64,000 bases of DNA, taken from assembly GCF_002127265.1 (NCBI RefSeq), contig NZ_NFUU01000001.1, positions 2,116,040-2,180,039 of the forward strand, in the 5' to 3' direction. The stretch comes from Hydrogenophaga sp. IBVHS1. Its GTDB lineage: Bacteria > Pseudomonadota > Gammaproteobacteria > Burkholderiales > Burkholderiaceae_C. The translations under genes and the position numbers were made by a program. The notes under the pieces were generated by a model. It searched no databases. It was not told the DNA's origin and saw only the letters and a program-made list of their open reading frames with translations. Every line of letters begins with the position of its first letter. The first letter of the stretch is position 1. Shown here piece after piece: positions 1 to 8,981 of this stretch.

Positions 1-192
1 GCGGGCCTTCTGATCGGGCGCGCACCGTTCTGGCTGGTCACAGCCCTGTTCGTCACCGCGTTCGTGGCCAGTTTCGCACCCGACGACCAGCCACTGGTGC
101 GCCGCGTCACCGTGTCCCTGCTCGCCGGCGTCCTCACCTCTGCGGTCGTGACCCTGGTGTTCCAGTACGTCTTCCTCGTCCGCCTCCCCTGA
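1..192 (+). CDS. TctB-family transporter small membrane subunit (3' end only)
   Basis: The window opens inside a reading frame that runs to a TGA at 190-192. The 63 visible residues are hydrophobic, with two likely membrane segments separated by a short polar stretch (APDDQPLVRR). A gene of this kind directly before a tctA gene is normally tctB, the small membrane subunit of a tripartite tricarboxylate transporter. The stop lies 9 nt before the tctA start, so the two are almost certainly co-transcribed. The periplasmic binding protein (TctC) would be expected further upstream, outside the window. The family call rests mainly on context. Confidence 0.7.
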   Translation, partial: AGLLIGRAPFWLVTALFVTAFVASFAPDDQPLVRRVTVSLLAGVLTSAVVTLVFQYVFLVRLP

Positions 193-201
193 TCTCTGCC
201 C

Positions 202-1701
202 ATGTTCGACGGACTGTTTCTCTTCGGCCAATCGATCGTTCGTTTCGGCACGCCCGAGACGATCTTCTTCGCCTTGCTCGCCTCGCTCGTCGGCGTGGTC
301 ATGGGCGCCCTGCCCGGCCTGACGGCCACCATGTCGCTGGCCCTGATGACCACGCTCACGATCAAGCTGCCACCCGAACAGGCGCTGCTGATCCTGATCT
401 GCACCTACGTGGGTTCCATCTACGGCGGATCGCGCTCGGCGATCCTGCTCAACATTCCGGGCACACCGGCCTCGGCCGCCTCTTGCCTCGATGGCTACCA
501 GCTCGCCCGCCAGGGCATGGCCGGTCGCGCCATGGGCATCGCCACCACCGGCTCGGTCATGGGCACGCTGATCGGCATGTTCTTTCTTGCGGCCTTCACC
601 CCGGTGCTCGGCGGCCTGGCGCTGAAGTTCGGCGCCTACGAATTCTTCTGGCTGGCGCTGTTCGGTGTGATCATCGCCGGCACTCTCACGGGTGACGATC
701 CGCTCAAGGGCTGGATCGCCGGCATCGCGGGCCTCTTCATCGCCACCATCGGCCAGGAACCGCAGTACGGCTACGAGCGCTTTGCCTGGGGCGTGCGCGA
801 TCTGGCCGGCGGCATCCAGCTGGTGCCCGCGCTGGTGGGCGCATTCGGATTTGCCGAGCTGCTCACGGCCATGCGCAACCGGCAGGCGCCAGTGAAGATC
901 AGCGCATTCGACACCGTGATTCCCAAACTGCGCGACGTGGCGCAGTACTGGCGCACCATCCTGCGTTCGGGCCTCATCGGCACCGGCGTGGGCATCGTGC
1001 CCGGGGTGGGAGAAGACGTGGCGGCCTGGTCTTCCTACGCTGCGGCCAAGCGCGCCAGCAAGGAAAAAGAGAAGTACGGCAAGGGCTCGGTGGAAGGACT
1101 CATGGCCGCCGAGACGGGTGACAACGCCTGTGTGCCCGGCGCCATGATTCCCGTGCTCACGCTGGCCATTCCCGGTTCGGCCCCGGCTGCGGTGCTGATG
1201 GCTGCCATGATCATTCACGGCGTCAAGCCTGGCCCGCTGATCATGGTGGAGAACCCGCAGTTTGTGTACGACGTGGTGGCCATGATGCTGTTCGCCACCA
1301 TCGGCATCCTCATCTACGGCCTCGTGCTCACCAAGGCACTGGTGCAGGTGCTGCGCGTGCCCCAGCACCTCATCGTGCCCATCATCTTCGTGCTCTGCGC
1401 GGTTGGCAGCTTCGCCATCGCCGGTCGCCTGTTCGACGTGTACGTGATGCTGGCCTTCGGCCTCATCGGCTTCTTCCTGCGGCATTTCGGCTACCCCATG
1501 GCGCCACTGGTGCTGGGCATTGTGCTGGGCGACTTGCTGGAAAAGAACCTGCGCCGCGCGCTGATCCTGTCGGATGGCGACCTCTCCCCCTTCTTCACGC
1601 GCCCCATTGCCGGCACGGTGGCGGCCATGATCTTCGCCACCATTGCCTGGAAGCTGTGGTCGCTGTATCGCCGCCGACCCTCGAGCAAGGTGGTGACATG
1701 A
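202..1701 (+). CDS. tctA: Tripartite tricarboxylate transporter large permease, TctA family
   Basis: 499 residues, the usual length of the large membrane subunit of TTT transporters, which take up carboxylates using an ion gradient and a periplasmic binding protein. It has about ten or more hydrophobic segments. The N-terminal GALPGLTATM stretch, the YGGSRSAILLNIPGTPASA region near residue 75, and the second-half GIVPGVGEDVAAW and AIPGSAPAAVLMAA stretches are characteristic TctA glycine/proline-rich motifs. It follows the tctB-like end by 9 nt, and its stop overlaps the next start (ATGA at 1698-1701). The substrate is unknown. The downstream sugar-acid-type enzymes suggest a polyol- or sugar-derived carboxylate rather than citrate; that is inference. 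Confidence 0.93.
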   Translation: MFDGLFLFGQSIVRFGTPETIFFALLASLVGVVMGALPGLTATMSLALMTTLTIKLPPEQALLILICTYVGSIYGGSRSAILLNIPGTPASAASCLDGYQLARQGMAGRAMGIATTGSVMGTLIGMFFLAAFTPVLGGLALKFGAYEFFWLALFGVIIAGTLTGDDPLKGWIAGIAGLFIATIGQEPQYGYERFAWGVRDLAGGIQLVPALVGAFGFAELLTAMRNRQAPVKISAFDTVIPKLRDVAQYWRTILRSGLIGTGVGIVPGVGEDVAAWSSYAAAKRASKEKEKYGKGSVEGLMAAETGDNACVPGAMIPVLTLAIPGSAPAAVLMAAMIIHGVKPGPLIMVENPQFVYDVVAMMLFATIGILIYGLVLTKALVQVLRVPQHLIVPIIFVLCAVGSFAIAGRLFDVYVMLAFGLIGFFLRHFGYPMAPLVLGIVLGDLLEKNLRRALILSDGDLSPFFTRPIAGTVAAMIFATIAWKLWSLYRRRPSSKVVT

Positions 1702-2528
1702 GGCTTTCGTTGTGCAACGAGGTTCTGCTGCCGCTGCCGCTGGACGCGCAATGCCAGGCCGCCGCGCGCATGGGCTACGACGCGCTGGAGATCGCGCCCT
1801 TCACGCTGACTGCCGACACCGAAGCGCTTGACGCGGCCGCGGCCCACCAGGTGCGCGGCACCGCGCACAGCCATGGCCTGGAGATCTCCAGCCTGCACTG
1901 GCTGCTGGTGAAACCCGAGGGGCTTTCACTCGTCACCGACGACATGACCCTGCTGCGCCGCACGCTTGATCTGTTGCGCCGCCTGATCGAATTCACCGCC
2001 ACCTGCGGAGCCAAGGTGCTGGTGCACGGCTCGCCGAAACAACGCTCGCCGGCACCCGGCCAGAGCGTGGCCGATGCCACCTTGCGGCTGGAAGCCGCAC
2101 TGGCCGAACTCGCACCCCACGCACAGGCCGCTGGCGTCGTGTATTGCCTCGAACCGCTGGGCCGCTTCGAAACCCCCGTGATCAACACCGTGGCCGAAGC
2201 CGCCGCGCTGGTCGACCGCGTGGGCTCGCCTGCGCTGCGCACCATGCTCGATGTGAGCGCGGCCTCGCACAGCGAAAGCGAACCGGTGCACGAAGTGCTG
2301 CGCCGCTTTCTCGCCAGCGGCCACATCGCCCACGTGCAGCTCAACGACCGCAACCGGCGCGGCCCCGGCCAGGGCGAGACCGATCAACGCCCGGTGCTGC
2401 AGGTGCTGAAGGAACAGCGCTACGCCGGCTGGATGGCGGTAGAGCCGTTTGAATACCTGCCCGATGGTCCGGCCTGTGCCGAGGCTTCAGCGCGCCACGT
2501 GCGCGATCTCTGGAAACAACTTTCATGA
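1698..2528 (+). CDS. Sugar phosphate isomerase/epimerase family protein (TIM barrel)
   Basis: 276 residues from the ATG at 1698, which overlaps the tctA stop; the in-frame ATG at 1656 lies inside tctA and is less likely. The sequence fits the xylose-isomerase-like TIM barrel (AP_endonuc_2 fold): a conserved beginning (MRLSLCNEVLL), an ALEIAPF strand, a KVLVHGSPKQR strand, a metal-ligand glutamate in YCLEPLGR, an aspartate in TMLDVSAASHSES, histidine in HVQLNDRN, and glutamate in MAVEPFEY. Such enzymes isomerise or epimerise sugars, inososes or keto acids in the cytoplasm using a divalent metal. The next gene starts inside its stop (ATGA at 2525-2528). The exact substrate cannot be assigned. 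Confidence 0.85.
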   Translation: MRLSLCNEVLLPLPLDAQCQAAARMGYDALEIAPFTLTADTEALDAAAAHQVRGTAHSHGLEISSLHWLLVKPEGLSLVTDDMTLLRRTLDLLRRLIEFTATCGAKVLVHGSPKQRSPAPGQSVADATLRLEAALAELAPHAQAAGVVYCLEPLGRFETPVINTVAEAAALVDRVGSPALRTMLDVSAASHSESEPVHEVLRRFLASGHIAHVQLNDRNRRGPGQGETDQRPVLQVLKEQRYAGWMAVEPFEYLPDGPACAEASARHVRDLWKQLS

Positions 2529-3883
2529 GCGCTGCATCCCTTCGCATCTCCGAGGTGCTGCTGTTCGAGCGCCATGTCACGCTGCGCCTGCCGTTCCGCT
2601 TCGGCGCGGCCACCGTCACGCAGTGCCCGCAAGCCTTTGCTCGCGTGCGGGTGGAGGTGGGCGGCAGAAGCTTCGAGGGCGCCAGCGCCGAGCTGATGGT
2701 GCCCAAGTGGTTCGACAAATCACCCTCGCTCACGCACGAGCAGAATTTCGAGCAACTGCGTGAGTCGTTGCGCAATGCGCGCGACGCGTTCCTGGCCACC
2801 AGCGACACCATGACGCCGTACGCCCATTCGCAGGGCGCGGGCGAGGCCGCCCTGGGCGTTTCGGTGGCGCGTGGCCTGCCGCGCCTGGCCGCGCAATTCG
2901 GCCCCGCGCTGTTGGACAAGGCCGTGGCCGATGCCACCTTGCGCGCCGCCGGCCTTTCGTGGGTGGACGGCCTGAGCGCCGGCGTGCTGGGTGATCCGTG
3001 GAGCCAGCGGCTCGACATCACACGACCCGCCCACGTGGTGCTGCGCCACACCGTGGGGCTGGCCGACCGCCTGACCGACGACGAGCCCGGCCCCGATCCG
3101 CAGGACGGCCTGCCCGCCACGCTGGAGTCCGCCATCCGCCGCCACGGGCTGCACCATTTCAAGCTCAAGCTCAGCGGGCAGATCGAGGCCGACCTCGATC
3201 GCCTCACGCGCATCGCCGCCGTGCTGCAACGCCTGGGTGTGGACTACCGGGCCACGCTGGATGGCAATGAAACCTTTGCGGACGCCACCTCGCTCGGCAT
3301 GTACTGGCGCACGCTGCAGGCCAGCGCGCCGCTGGCCGACCTGCTGCGCCGCACGCTGCTGCTCGAACAACCTCTGGCGCGCGCCGTGGCGCTGCGCGAA
3401 TCCATCGCCTCGCTGCCGATCGGCGTGCCCGTGATCCTGGACGAATCGGACGACCACCCGGGCGCATTCGAGCAGGGCCTGGCGTTGGGCTACCGGGGCA
3501 TCTCCAGCAAGGCCTGCAAAGGCATCTACCGCTCGCTGGCCAGCGCCCACCGCATCGCAAGCGATCCGCGACTGCTGCTCTCCGGCGAAGACCTGACCTG
3601 CCAGGCCGGCCTTGCCGTGCAGCAGGACACCTTGCTGGCCGCCAGCCTCGGCGTGCGGCACATCGAGCGCAACGGGCACCACTATGTGGACGGCTTTGGC
3701 ATGGCGCCGGCTGCAGAGGCCGAAGCTTTTGCGGCTGCACATGCCGGCTTCTACGAGACCGACACCACCGGCCGACCGCACCTCGCGGTGCACCACGGCC
3801 AGATTGACCTGAATTCCCTGCACACCACCGGCTTTGCCAGTGCAGCAGCACCGCTGTGGCACAGCCTGCAGGCCATCCACTGA
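2525..3883 (+). CDS. Enolase-superfamily (mandelate racemase/muconate lactonizing-like) enzyme
   Basis: 452 residues, translationally coupled to the gene before it. Enolase-superfamily hallmarks are visible in the C-terminal barrel: a KxK pair at about K213/K215 (FKLKL), then metal ligands about D246 (TLDGNE), E281 (LLEQPL) and D306/E307 (VILDESDD), and a later lysine about 329 (SSKACKG). These enzymes abstract a proton alpha to a carboxylate, for dehydration, racemisation or cycloisomerisation. It is longer than typical members (350-400 residues), with extra sequence in the N-terminal half and at the C terminus, so it is a divergent subgroup. The operon context suggests an acid sugar or related carboxylate as substrate; this is inference. 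Confidence 0.82.
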   Translation: MSAASLRISEVLLFERHVTLRLPFRFGAATVTQCPQAFARVRVEVGGRSFEGASAELMVPKWFDKSPSLTHEQNFEQLRESLRNARDAFLATSDTMTPYAHSQGAGEAALGVSVARGLPRLAAQFGPALLDKAVADATLRAAGLSWVDGLSAGVLGDPWSQRLDITRPAHVVLRHTVGLADRLTDDEPGPDPQDGLPATLESAIRRHGLHHFKLKLSGQIEADLDRLTRIAAVLQRLGVDYRATLDGNETFADATSLGMYWRTLQASAPLADLLRRTLLLEQPLARAVALRESIASLPIGVPVILDESDDHPGAFEQGLALGYRGISSKACKGIYRSLASAHRIASDPRLLLSGEDLTCQAGLAVQQDTLLAASLGVRHIERNGHHYVDGFGMAPAAEAEAFAAAHAGFYETDTTGRPHLAVHHGQIDLNSLHTTGFASAAAPLWHSLQAIH

Positions 3884-3915
3884 CATCACCCCCCGCCTTC
3901 ACGGAGACCCCCAAC

Positions 3916-5079
3916 ATGGCAACCAGAAAACTCGGCCTCATCATGCACGGCGTGACCGGTCGCATGGGCATGAACCAGCACCTGATCCGCTCCATCTGCG
4001 CCATTCGTGCGCAGGGCGGCGTGACGCTTTCCAATGGCGACAAGGTCATGCCCGATCCCATCCTGATTGGCCGCAACGCAGAGAAGATGGAGGCCCTGGC
4101 CAAAGCCCATGGCATTGCGCGCTGGGGCACCGACCTCGATGCGGCGCTGGCGAACAAGGACGACACGGTGTTCTTCGATGCCGGCACCACGCAGATGCGC
4201 CCCACCCTGCTGGCCAAGGCGATCCGCGCAGGCAAGCACGTGTACTGCGAGAAGCCCATTGCCACCAACCTCAACGAAGCGGTGGAGATTGCGCGCCTGG
4301 CAGAAGCCTCGGGGCTGAAGCATGGCGCGGTGCAGGACAAGCTCTTCCTGCCCGGCCTGCGCAAGCTCGACATGCTGCGCCGCGCCGGTTTCTTCGGCCG
4401 CATGCTCAGCGTGCGCCTGGAGTTCGGCTACTGGGTGTTCGAGGGCGACCTGCAGCCCATTCAGCGGCCCAGCTGGAACTACCGGCAGGAAGACGGCGGC
4501 GGCATGATTCTGGACATGATGTGCCACTGGCGCTACGTGCTGGACAACCTGTTCGGTGAGGTGAAATCGGTCTCTTGCCTGGGCACCACGCACATCCCCA
4601 AGCGCTGGGACGAAGACGGCAAGCCCTACGAGTGCACCGCCGACGACGCCGCCTACGCCACCGCGGAACTGACCGGCCACAACGGCGAGCCGGTGATCGC
4701 GCAGATCAACATGAGCTGGGTCACGCGCGTGAACCGCGAAGACCTGGTGACGTTTCACGTCGACGGCACGCATGGCTCCGCCGTGGCCACACTGACCGGC
4801 TGCAAGGCCCAGAGCCGCGTGAACACGCCCCGCCCGGTGTGGAACCCGGATGTCAAGAACACCATGAATTTTTCCGAGCAGTGGCAGGACGTGCCCGACA
4901 CGCAGGTCTACGACAACGGCTTCAAGATCCAGTGGGAACATTTCATCCGCCACGTGGTGGAGAACGAGCCCTACAAATGGACGCTCCCCGAAGGGGCCAA
5001 AGGCGTGCAGCTGGTGGAGGTGGCGCTGCAGAGCTGGAAGGAACGCCGCTGGGTCGATGTGAAACCTCTCGAGGTGTGA
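3916..5079 (+). CDS. Gfo/Idh/MocA family oxidoreductase
   Basis: 387 residues. The start is taken at 3916 (MATRKLGLI) because a GGAG lies about 10 nt upstream; an in-frame ATG at 3856 sits inside the previous gene. The N-terminal Rossmann segment (LGLIMHGVTGRMG) is followed by a conserved CEKPIATN at about residue 112, the usual EKP motif whose lysine is catalytic in NAD(P)-dependent sugar or inositol dehydrogenases. The C-terminal half carries the alpha/beta substrate domain with GGGMILDMMCHW, where the aspartate and histidine positions match the family's catalytic region. It probably oxidises a sugar, inositol or derivative hydroxyl in the pathway encoded by this operon. Confidence 0.88.
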   Translation: MATRKLGLIMHGVTGRMGMNQHLIRSICAIRAQGGVTLSNGDKVMPDPILIGRNAEKMEALAKAHGIARWGTDLDAALANKDDTVFFDAGTTQMRPTLLAKAIRAGKHVYCEKPIATNLNEAVEIARLAEASGLKHGAVQDKLFLPGLRKLDMLRRAGFFGRMLSVRLEFGYWVFEGDLQPIQRPSWNYRQEDGGGMILDMMCHWRYVLDNLFGEVKSVSCLGTTHIPKRWDEDGKPYECTADDAAYATAELTGHNGEPVIAQINMSWVTRVNREDLVTFHVDGTHGSAVATLTGCKAQSRVNTPRPVWNPDVKNTMNFSEQWQDVPDTQVYDNGFKIQWEHFIRHVVENEPYKWTLPEGAKGVQLVEVALQSWKERRWVDVKPLEV

Positions 5080-5083
5080 TGCC

Positions 5084-6268
5084 ATGGCTCTTTCCCTGAA
5101 ACTCCCCAACGCCTCAGGAAGCATCGAGGCCTACACGCTGCGCGGCACCACCCCGGTGAAGCCTGCGGCGGGCTTGAAGTTCAACCGCATCGCCTACTCT
5201 GCCGCCCACGTGGTGGCCGATCCGCTGGCCGCCATCGACCCCTGGCTGCAGTGCGCAGTGGACTGGGACGCCACCATCGCCTACCGGCAGCGTTTGTGGT
5301 CGCTCGGCCTGGGCGTGGCCGAGGCCATGGACACCGCGCAGCGCGGCATGGGGCTGGACTGGCCGACCTCGCTCGAACTCATCCGTCGCTCGCTCGACGC
5401 CGCGAAGGACGTGCCCGGTGCGCTGGTGGCCTCCGGCTGCGGCACAGACCACCTGGTGCTGGAGAACGTGAAGACGGTCGACGAGGTGATTGCCGGCTAC
5501 GAAGAGCAGATGGCCGCCATCGAGAAACTTGGCGGCAAGCTGATCGTGATGGCCAGCCGCGCACTGGCCCGAGTGGCCAGAAGCCCGGCCGACTACGAGC
5601 GCGTGTACGACCGCATCCTCAGCCAGGCGAAACAGCCCGTGGTGCTGCACTGGCTGGGCGACATGTTCGACCCTGCGCTGAAAGGCTACTGGGGCAGCGA
5701 CGACACCGACAAGGCCATGGACACCGCGCTGGCCGTGATCGCCGCGCACCCCGACAAGGTGGACGGCATCAAGATCTCACTGCTCGACAAGACCAAGGAA
5801 ATCGCCATGCGACGCCGCCTGCCGGCTGGCGTGCGCATGTACACCGGAGACGACTTCAATTACGCCGAACTCATCGCCGGCGACGGCTGGGGCAAAGAAA
5901 TAGCGCACGGCCAGAGCGATGCACTGCTGGGCATCTTCGACGCCATCGCGCCCGCTGCCAGCGCCGCTCTGGGCGAGCTGGCAAAAGGCAATCTGCAGAA
6001 GTTCCACGACATCCTCGGCCCCACCGTGCCGCTTTCGCGCCACATCTTTGCCGCGCCAACCCGCTTCTACAAAACCGGCGTGGTCTTCATGGCATGGCTC
6101 AACGGCCACCAGAGCCACTTCACCATGGTCGGCGGCCAGCAGAGCACCCGCTCCCTGCCCCACTTCGCCGAACTCTTCCGCCTCGCCGATGCGGCGAACC
6201 TGCTGGAGCAACCCGAGCTGGCCGTGCAAAGAATGAACGCGCTGATGGCGCTGCACGGAGTGGATTGA
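5084..6268 (+). CDS. DUF993 / dihydrodipicolinate synthase-like TIM-barrel protein
   Basis: 394 residues, 4 nt after the oxidoreductase stop. The overall sequence matches the DUF993 family, which databases name dihydrodipicolinate synthase family protein: features include an early SAAHVVADP stretch, DWPTSLELIRRS, ASGCGTDHL near residue 118, VVLHWLGDMFDP near 187, and KIS(L)LDK near 230, the position where a barrel lysine for Schiff-base chemistry could lie. No function is established for the family that I know of. The setting between an oxidoreductase and an isomerase suggests an aldolase- or lyase-like step, which is inference. Its TGA overlaps the next ATG (6266-6270). Confidence 0.8.
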   Translation: MALSLKLPNASGSIEAYTLRGTTPVKPAAGLKFNRIAYSAAHVVADPLAAIDPWLQCAVDWDATIAYRQRLWSLGLGVAEAMDTAQRGMGLDWPTSLELIRRSLDAAKDVPGALVASGCGTDHLVLENVKTVDEVIAGYEEQMAAIEKLGGKLIVMASRALARVARSPADYERVYDRILSQAKQPVVLHWLGDMFDPALKGYWGSDDTDKAMDTALAVIAAHPDKVDGIKISLLDKTKEIAMRRRLPAGVRMYTGDDFNYAELIAGDGWGKEIAHGQSDALLGIFDAIAPAASAALGELAKGNLQKFHDILGPTVPLSRHIFAAPTRFYKTGVVFMAWLNGHQSHFTMVGGQQSTRSLPHFAELFRLADAANLLEQPELAVQRMNALMALHGVD

Positions 6269-7146
6269 TGCGCGACTTCTCCCAGGACCACCGCTGGCTC
6301 TCCATCAACACCGCCACGGTGCGCAAGAGCCATGGCCAGGAACAGCCGCTCACCGACATCATCGAAGCCTGCGCGCGCCATGGCATTCAGGCCATCTCGC
6401 CCTGGCGCGACCAGGTAGCCGCCAGCGGCTTTAACACCATCAGCAGCCTCGTGAAAACCCACGGACTGAAGCTCTCAGGCTACTGCCGTGGCGGCATGTT
6501 CCCCGCCGCCGACGCGGCCGGTCTGAAAGCAGCGCACGACGACAACCGCCGCGCCGTGGACGAAGCCTGCGAACTCAACGCCACCTGCCTCGTGCTCGTG
6601 GTAGGTGCCCTGCCCGGCGCACTCGCAGGCCAGGCCGCCCACAAGGACATCGCCCTCTCGCGCCAGCAAGTGCAGGACGGCATTGGTGAACTGCTCGGCT
6701 ACGCGAAGGCCAACGGCATGCCCCTGGCCATCGAACCTCTGCACCCCATGTACGCCGCCGACCGCGCCTGCGTGAACACCATGGAACACGCGCTCGACCT
6801 CTGCGACCTGCTGGACCCCGACAAAAGCGGCGCACTTGGCGTAGCGCTGGACGTGTACCACGTGTGGTGGGATCCGAAACTGCAAGCGCAGATTCAGCGC
6901 GCCGGCAAGAGCCGCCTGCTGGCCTTTCACGTGTGCGACTGGCTCACCCCCACCAACGATCTGCTCAACGACCGCGGCATGATGGGCGACGGCGTGATCG
7001 ACATCCCGCGCATTCGCGGCTGGGTCGAAGAGCAGGGATACGAAGGCTTCAGCGAAGTGGAAATCTTCTCCACCGGAAACTGGTGGAAGCGGGACCGCGA
7101 CGAGGTGTTGAAGACGTGTATCGAGCGGCACCGCAGCGCGGTCTGA
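6268..7146 (+). CDS. Second sugar phosphate isomerase/epimerase family protein
   Basis: 292 residues, starting at the ATG overlapping the DUF993 stop (TGATG). It is an AP_endonuc_2-type TIM barrel like the gene at 1698 but clearly a different subfamily. Likely metal ligands are the glutamate in LAIEPLHPM (about residue 155), the aspartate in ALDVYHVWWDP (about 195), the histidine in LLAFHVCDW (about 220) and the terminal glutamate in FSEVEIFS (about 262). It ends the operon; its stop lies 10 nt from the convergent gene at 7157 and I see no clear hairpin terminator. It probably handles a keto-sugar intermediate of the same pathway. Confidence 0.83.
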   Translation: MRDFSQDHRWLSINTATVRKSHGQEQPLTDIIEACARHGIQAISPWRDQVAASGFNTISSLVKTHGLKLSGYCRGGMFPAADAAGLKAAHDDNRRAVDEACELNATCLVLVVGALPGALAGQAAHKDIALSRQQVQDGIGELLGYAKANGMPLAIEPLHPMYAADRACVNTMEHALDLCDLLDPDKSGALGVALDVYHVWWDPKLQAQIQRAGKSRLLAFHVCDWLTPTNDLLNDRGMMGDGVIDIPRIRGWVEEQGYEGFSEVEIFSTGNWWKRDRDEVLKTCIERHRSAV

Positions 7147-7156
7147 ACCGCGGTGC

Positions 7157-7825
7157 CTACCCTCCCGAGCCGGCCTTGAACTCCGTGAGTTCACGCCCTT
7201 CCACGCGGAACAACTGCCCATTGCGCAGCCGCGTGCGAATCTCATGCTTGACCTCGCGCTTGACCGCTGGCGCAACCCAGATGACCCGCTCGTGCCCGCT
7301 GACGGTGCTGTTGGTGTCGTTGGTGGCAAAGCCTTCGGCTTCCAGGCGCAGCGTGTCGAAGCGGCCGGCGGGCGTCTCCACGTTCTCTGCCGCCGCCACC
7401 GTGAACTTCAGCTCGTAACGAAGCTTCCAGCCGTTGGGAAAGGTCACCCCTTCGGTACATGCCCACTTGCTGCCGACCTTGAGGGGCCAGGGGTAGGCGC
7501 AGCCTGCGTCGTTGGTGGCAATCGTCTTGCCCCGCTTGTTTGGCGCGGTTTCGTCGAACAGGAACTGCTCGCGGTGCACGAGCCTGGCGCTGTCGCCGCG
7601 CCAGATCGTGTGCGATCCCCGCTGCGAGTCTATCCAGTACTCAGCGGCATCGGCCGCAGTGACGAACTCGGTCAGGCGGCCGGTCTCCTTCTTCGTCAGC
7701 AGGTCGGTGTCGCGGTAGCTCCAACGGTCGCCGAGGGCGTAGGCGGGCGCAGCCATCTCCTGCGCGAGCGCAGCGGTGGACAGCGCAAGAGTCAGCAGCG
7801 ATGCAAGCGCGGTGCGGTGGTTCAC
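7157..7825 (-). CDS. Secreted protein of unknown function
   Basis: 222 residues. The first 21 residues form a clear Sec signal peptide with an ALA cleavage motif (ALSTAALAQ), so the product is periplasmic or exported. The mature part is rich in beta-strand-like sequence with many Trp/Tyr residues, including an early GDRWSYRDTD and two cysteines (NDAGCAYP, KWACTEG) that could form a disulfide. A FDTLRLEAEG stretch resembles DUF3108-like or outer-membrane-associated beta proteins, but I cannot name a family. It converges with the preceding operon and has its own upstream gap of 244 nt (7826-8069), in which I see no distinctive feature beyond an AAGGAG ribosome site next to the start. Confidence 0.75.
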   Translation of the reverse strand: MNHRTALASLLTLALSTAALAQEMAAPAYALGDRWSYRDTDLLTKKETGRLTEFVTAADAAEYWIDSQRGSHTIWRGDSARLVHREQFLFDETAPNKRGKTIATNDAGCAYPWPLKVGSKWACTEGVTFPNGWKLRYELKFTVAAAENVETPAGRFDTLRLEAEGFATNDTNSTVSGHERVIWVAPAVKREVKHEIRTRLRNGQLFRVEGRELTEFKAGSGG

Positions 7826-8069
7826 TGTGTGTCCTCAAAAAGAAAGGAGAGCGGTACCCGCAGGCATCGACGCCGAGCAAGTGGCATGCACCGGCCTGGT
7901 CCGGCAGGTCTAACCCTGATGCCAATCGATGGTACTCCGCTGCCAAGCGTGCGGCAACGGCGGCGGGCTCGCCCAGGGTTATCTGGCGCTGTCCAGTTGT
8001 GAGGCTTCGCGGTTCAGTCGGTACGGGAGTTCTCCTGAGCGATCTGAAGCTTTGGTGCAGCGTGCGAAC

Positions 8070-8981
8070 CTACAAGTGGAAATCGCCCGCAGCTTCCGGC
8101 TGGTAGAGCACCTTCCCGATCCGAATACGGCAGGTGCGGTCTGGAATCCGCCAGTCGAAGGCATCGCCCTCCTTGTAGCCCAGGATGGCGGCGCCGACGC
8201 TGGAGCAGACCGACAGCTTCCCGTCACTGCCATCCGCGTCCTGAGGATAGACCAAGGCCACTTCCACTTCCTCGTCGTCCAGCTGCAGCAAGGCTCTGGA
8301 GTTCATGGTGACAACATCCCGCGTCACTTTCCGCGGATCGACGACGATGGCTCGCTCGATCTCGTGTTCCAGTTCAAAAATGGCCGGTGGCTGCTCAAGC
8401 TCGATCAGACTCCTGAGCCGGGCCTTGTCGATCTCGGTGATGTAGATACTGGAGCGGTGACCAGCAGGGCTTTCGCGCAAGAGCCGGAGATAGCGCTCCG
8501 AAGTCATGGCAAAGGTCTTGAGGGAAGGCGTTTGGCTTTCAAGCAGGAAGCCGGAGTTCTGGAAAGCCTTCAACGAACGCTCGTTCTCCGCGTGAATCTT
8601 TGCGATGAGGTTCTCGGCCCGCATGTCGAAGAACGCAAGCTTCATGGCTTCGGAGATAGCGGTGGCTCCGAGCTTGCGGCCCCAGTTGTCGCGGTTGCCG
8701 ATGACCAGGACCATCTCACAGTCCCGTCCCGTCCTGACAAGACGGACGAACCCCACTGGAACGTCATGCCGATCGCAGGCCATGAAAAACCGGCCGCCCT
8801 GGTTGAACAGATGAGTCAGGATCGGCAACTGGACCCGACCAATGACCTGCTCGATGAAACGGGACACATGGCGAGAATCGCTCAAGTGGCGGGTAACGCA
8901 CTCGTCCTCCAACCAGTCCATTAGAGTCAGCGCGTTTGCCCGAGTGATCTCGGGACACAGCGAAATGAAAGGCTTGTTCAT
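8070..8981 (-). CDS. Fusion of GNAT acetyltransferase and Rnk/GreA-type C-terminal domain
   Basis: 303 residues from the ATG at 8979-8981; upstream in-frame starts are judged less likely because homology-like sequence begins with MNKPF. Residues 1-165 read as a GNAT fold, with acetyl-CoA loop-like sequence NWGRKLGATA near 99 and a closing ENERSLKAFQNSGF. Residues about 177-303 resemble Rnk, the regulator of nucleoside diphosphate kinase, which shares the GreA/GreB C-terminal FKBP-like domain: ITEIDKARLRSLIE, VTMNSRALLQL, VYPQDAD and SSVGAAILGYKEGD. GreA/Rnk domains bind RNA polymerase in its secondary channel. Databases contain bifunctional GNAT/nucleoside-diphosphate-kinase-regulator entries of this type. 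The acetyl acceptor is unknown. Confidence 0.83.
   Translation of the reverse strand: MNKPFISLCPEITRANALTLMDWLEDECVTRHLSDSRHVSRFIEQVIGRVQLPILTHLFNQGGRFFMACDRHDVPVGFVRLVRTGRDCEMVLVIGNRDNWGRKLGATAISEAMKLAFFDMRAENLIAKIHAENERSLKAFQNSGFLLESQTPSLKTFAMTSERYLRLLRESPAGHRSSIYITEIDKARLRSLIELEQPPAIFELEHEIERAIVVDPRKVTRDVVTMNSRALLQLDDEEVEVALVYPQDADGSDGKLSVCSSVGAAILGYKEGDAFDWRIPDRTCRIRIGKVLYQPEAAGDFHL

Noticed and set aside
7826..8069. Possible riboswitch or RNA gene in the longest gap
   Set aside because: No conserved RNA motif, no paired stems of note and no T-run; left as plain intergenic sequence.
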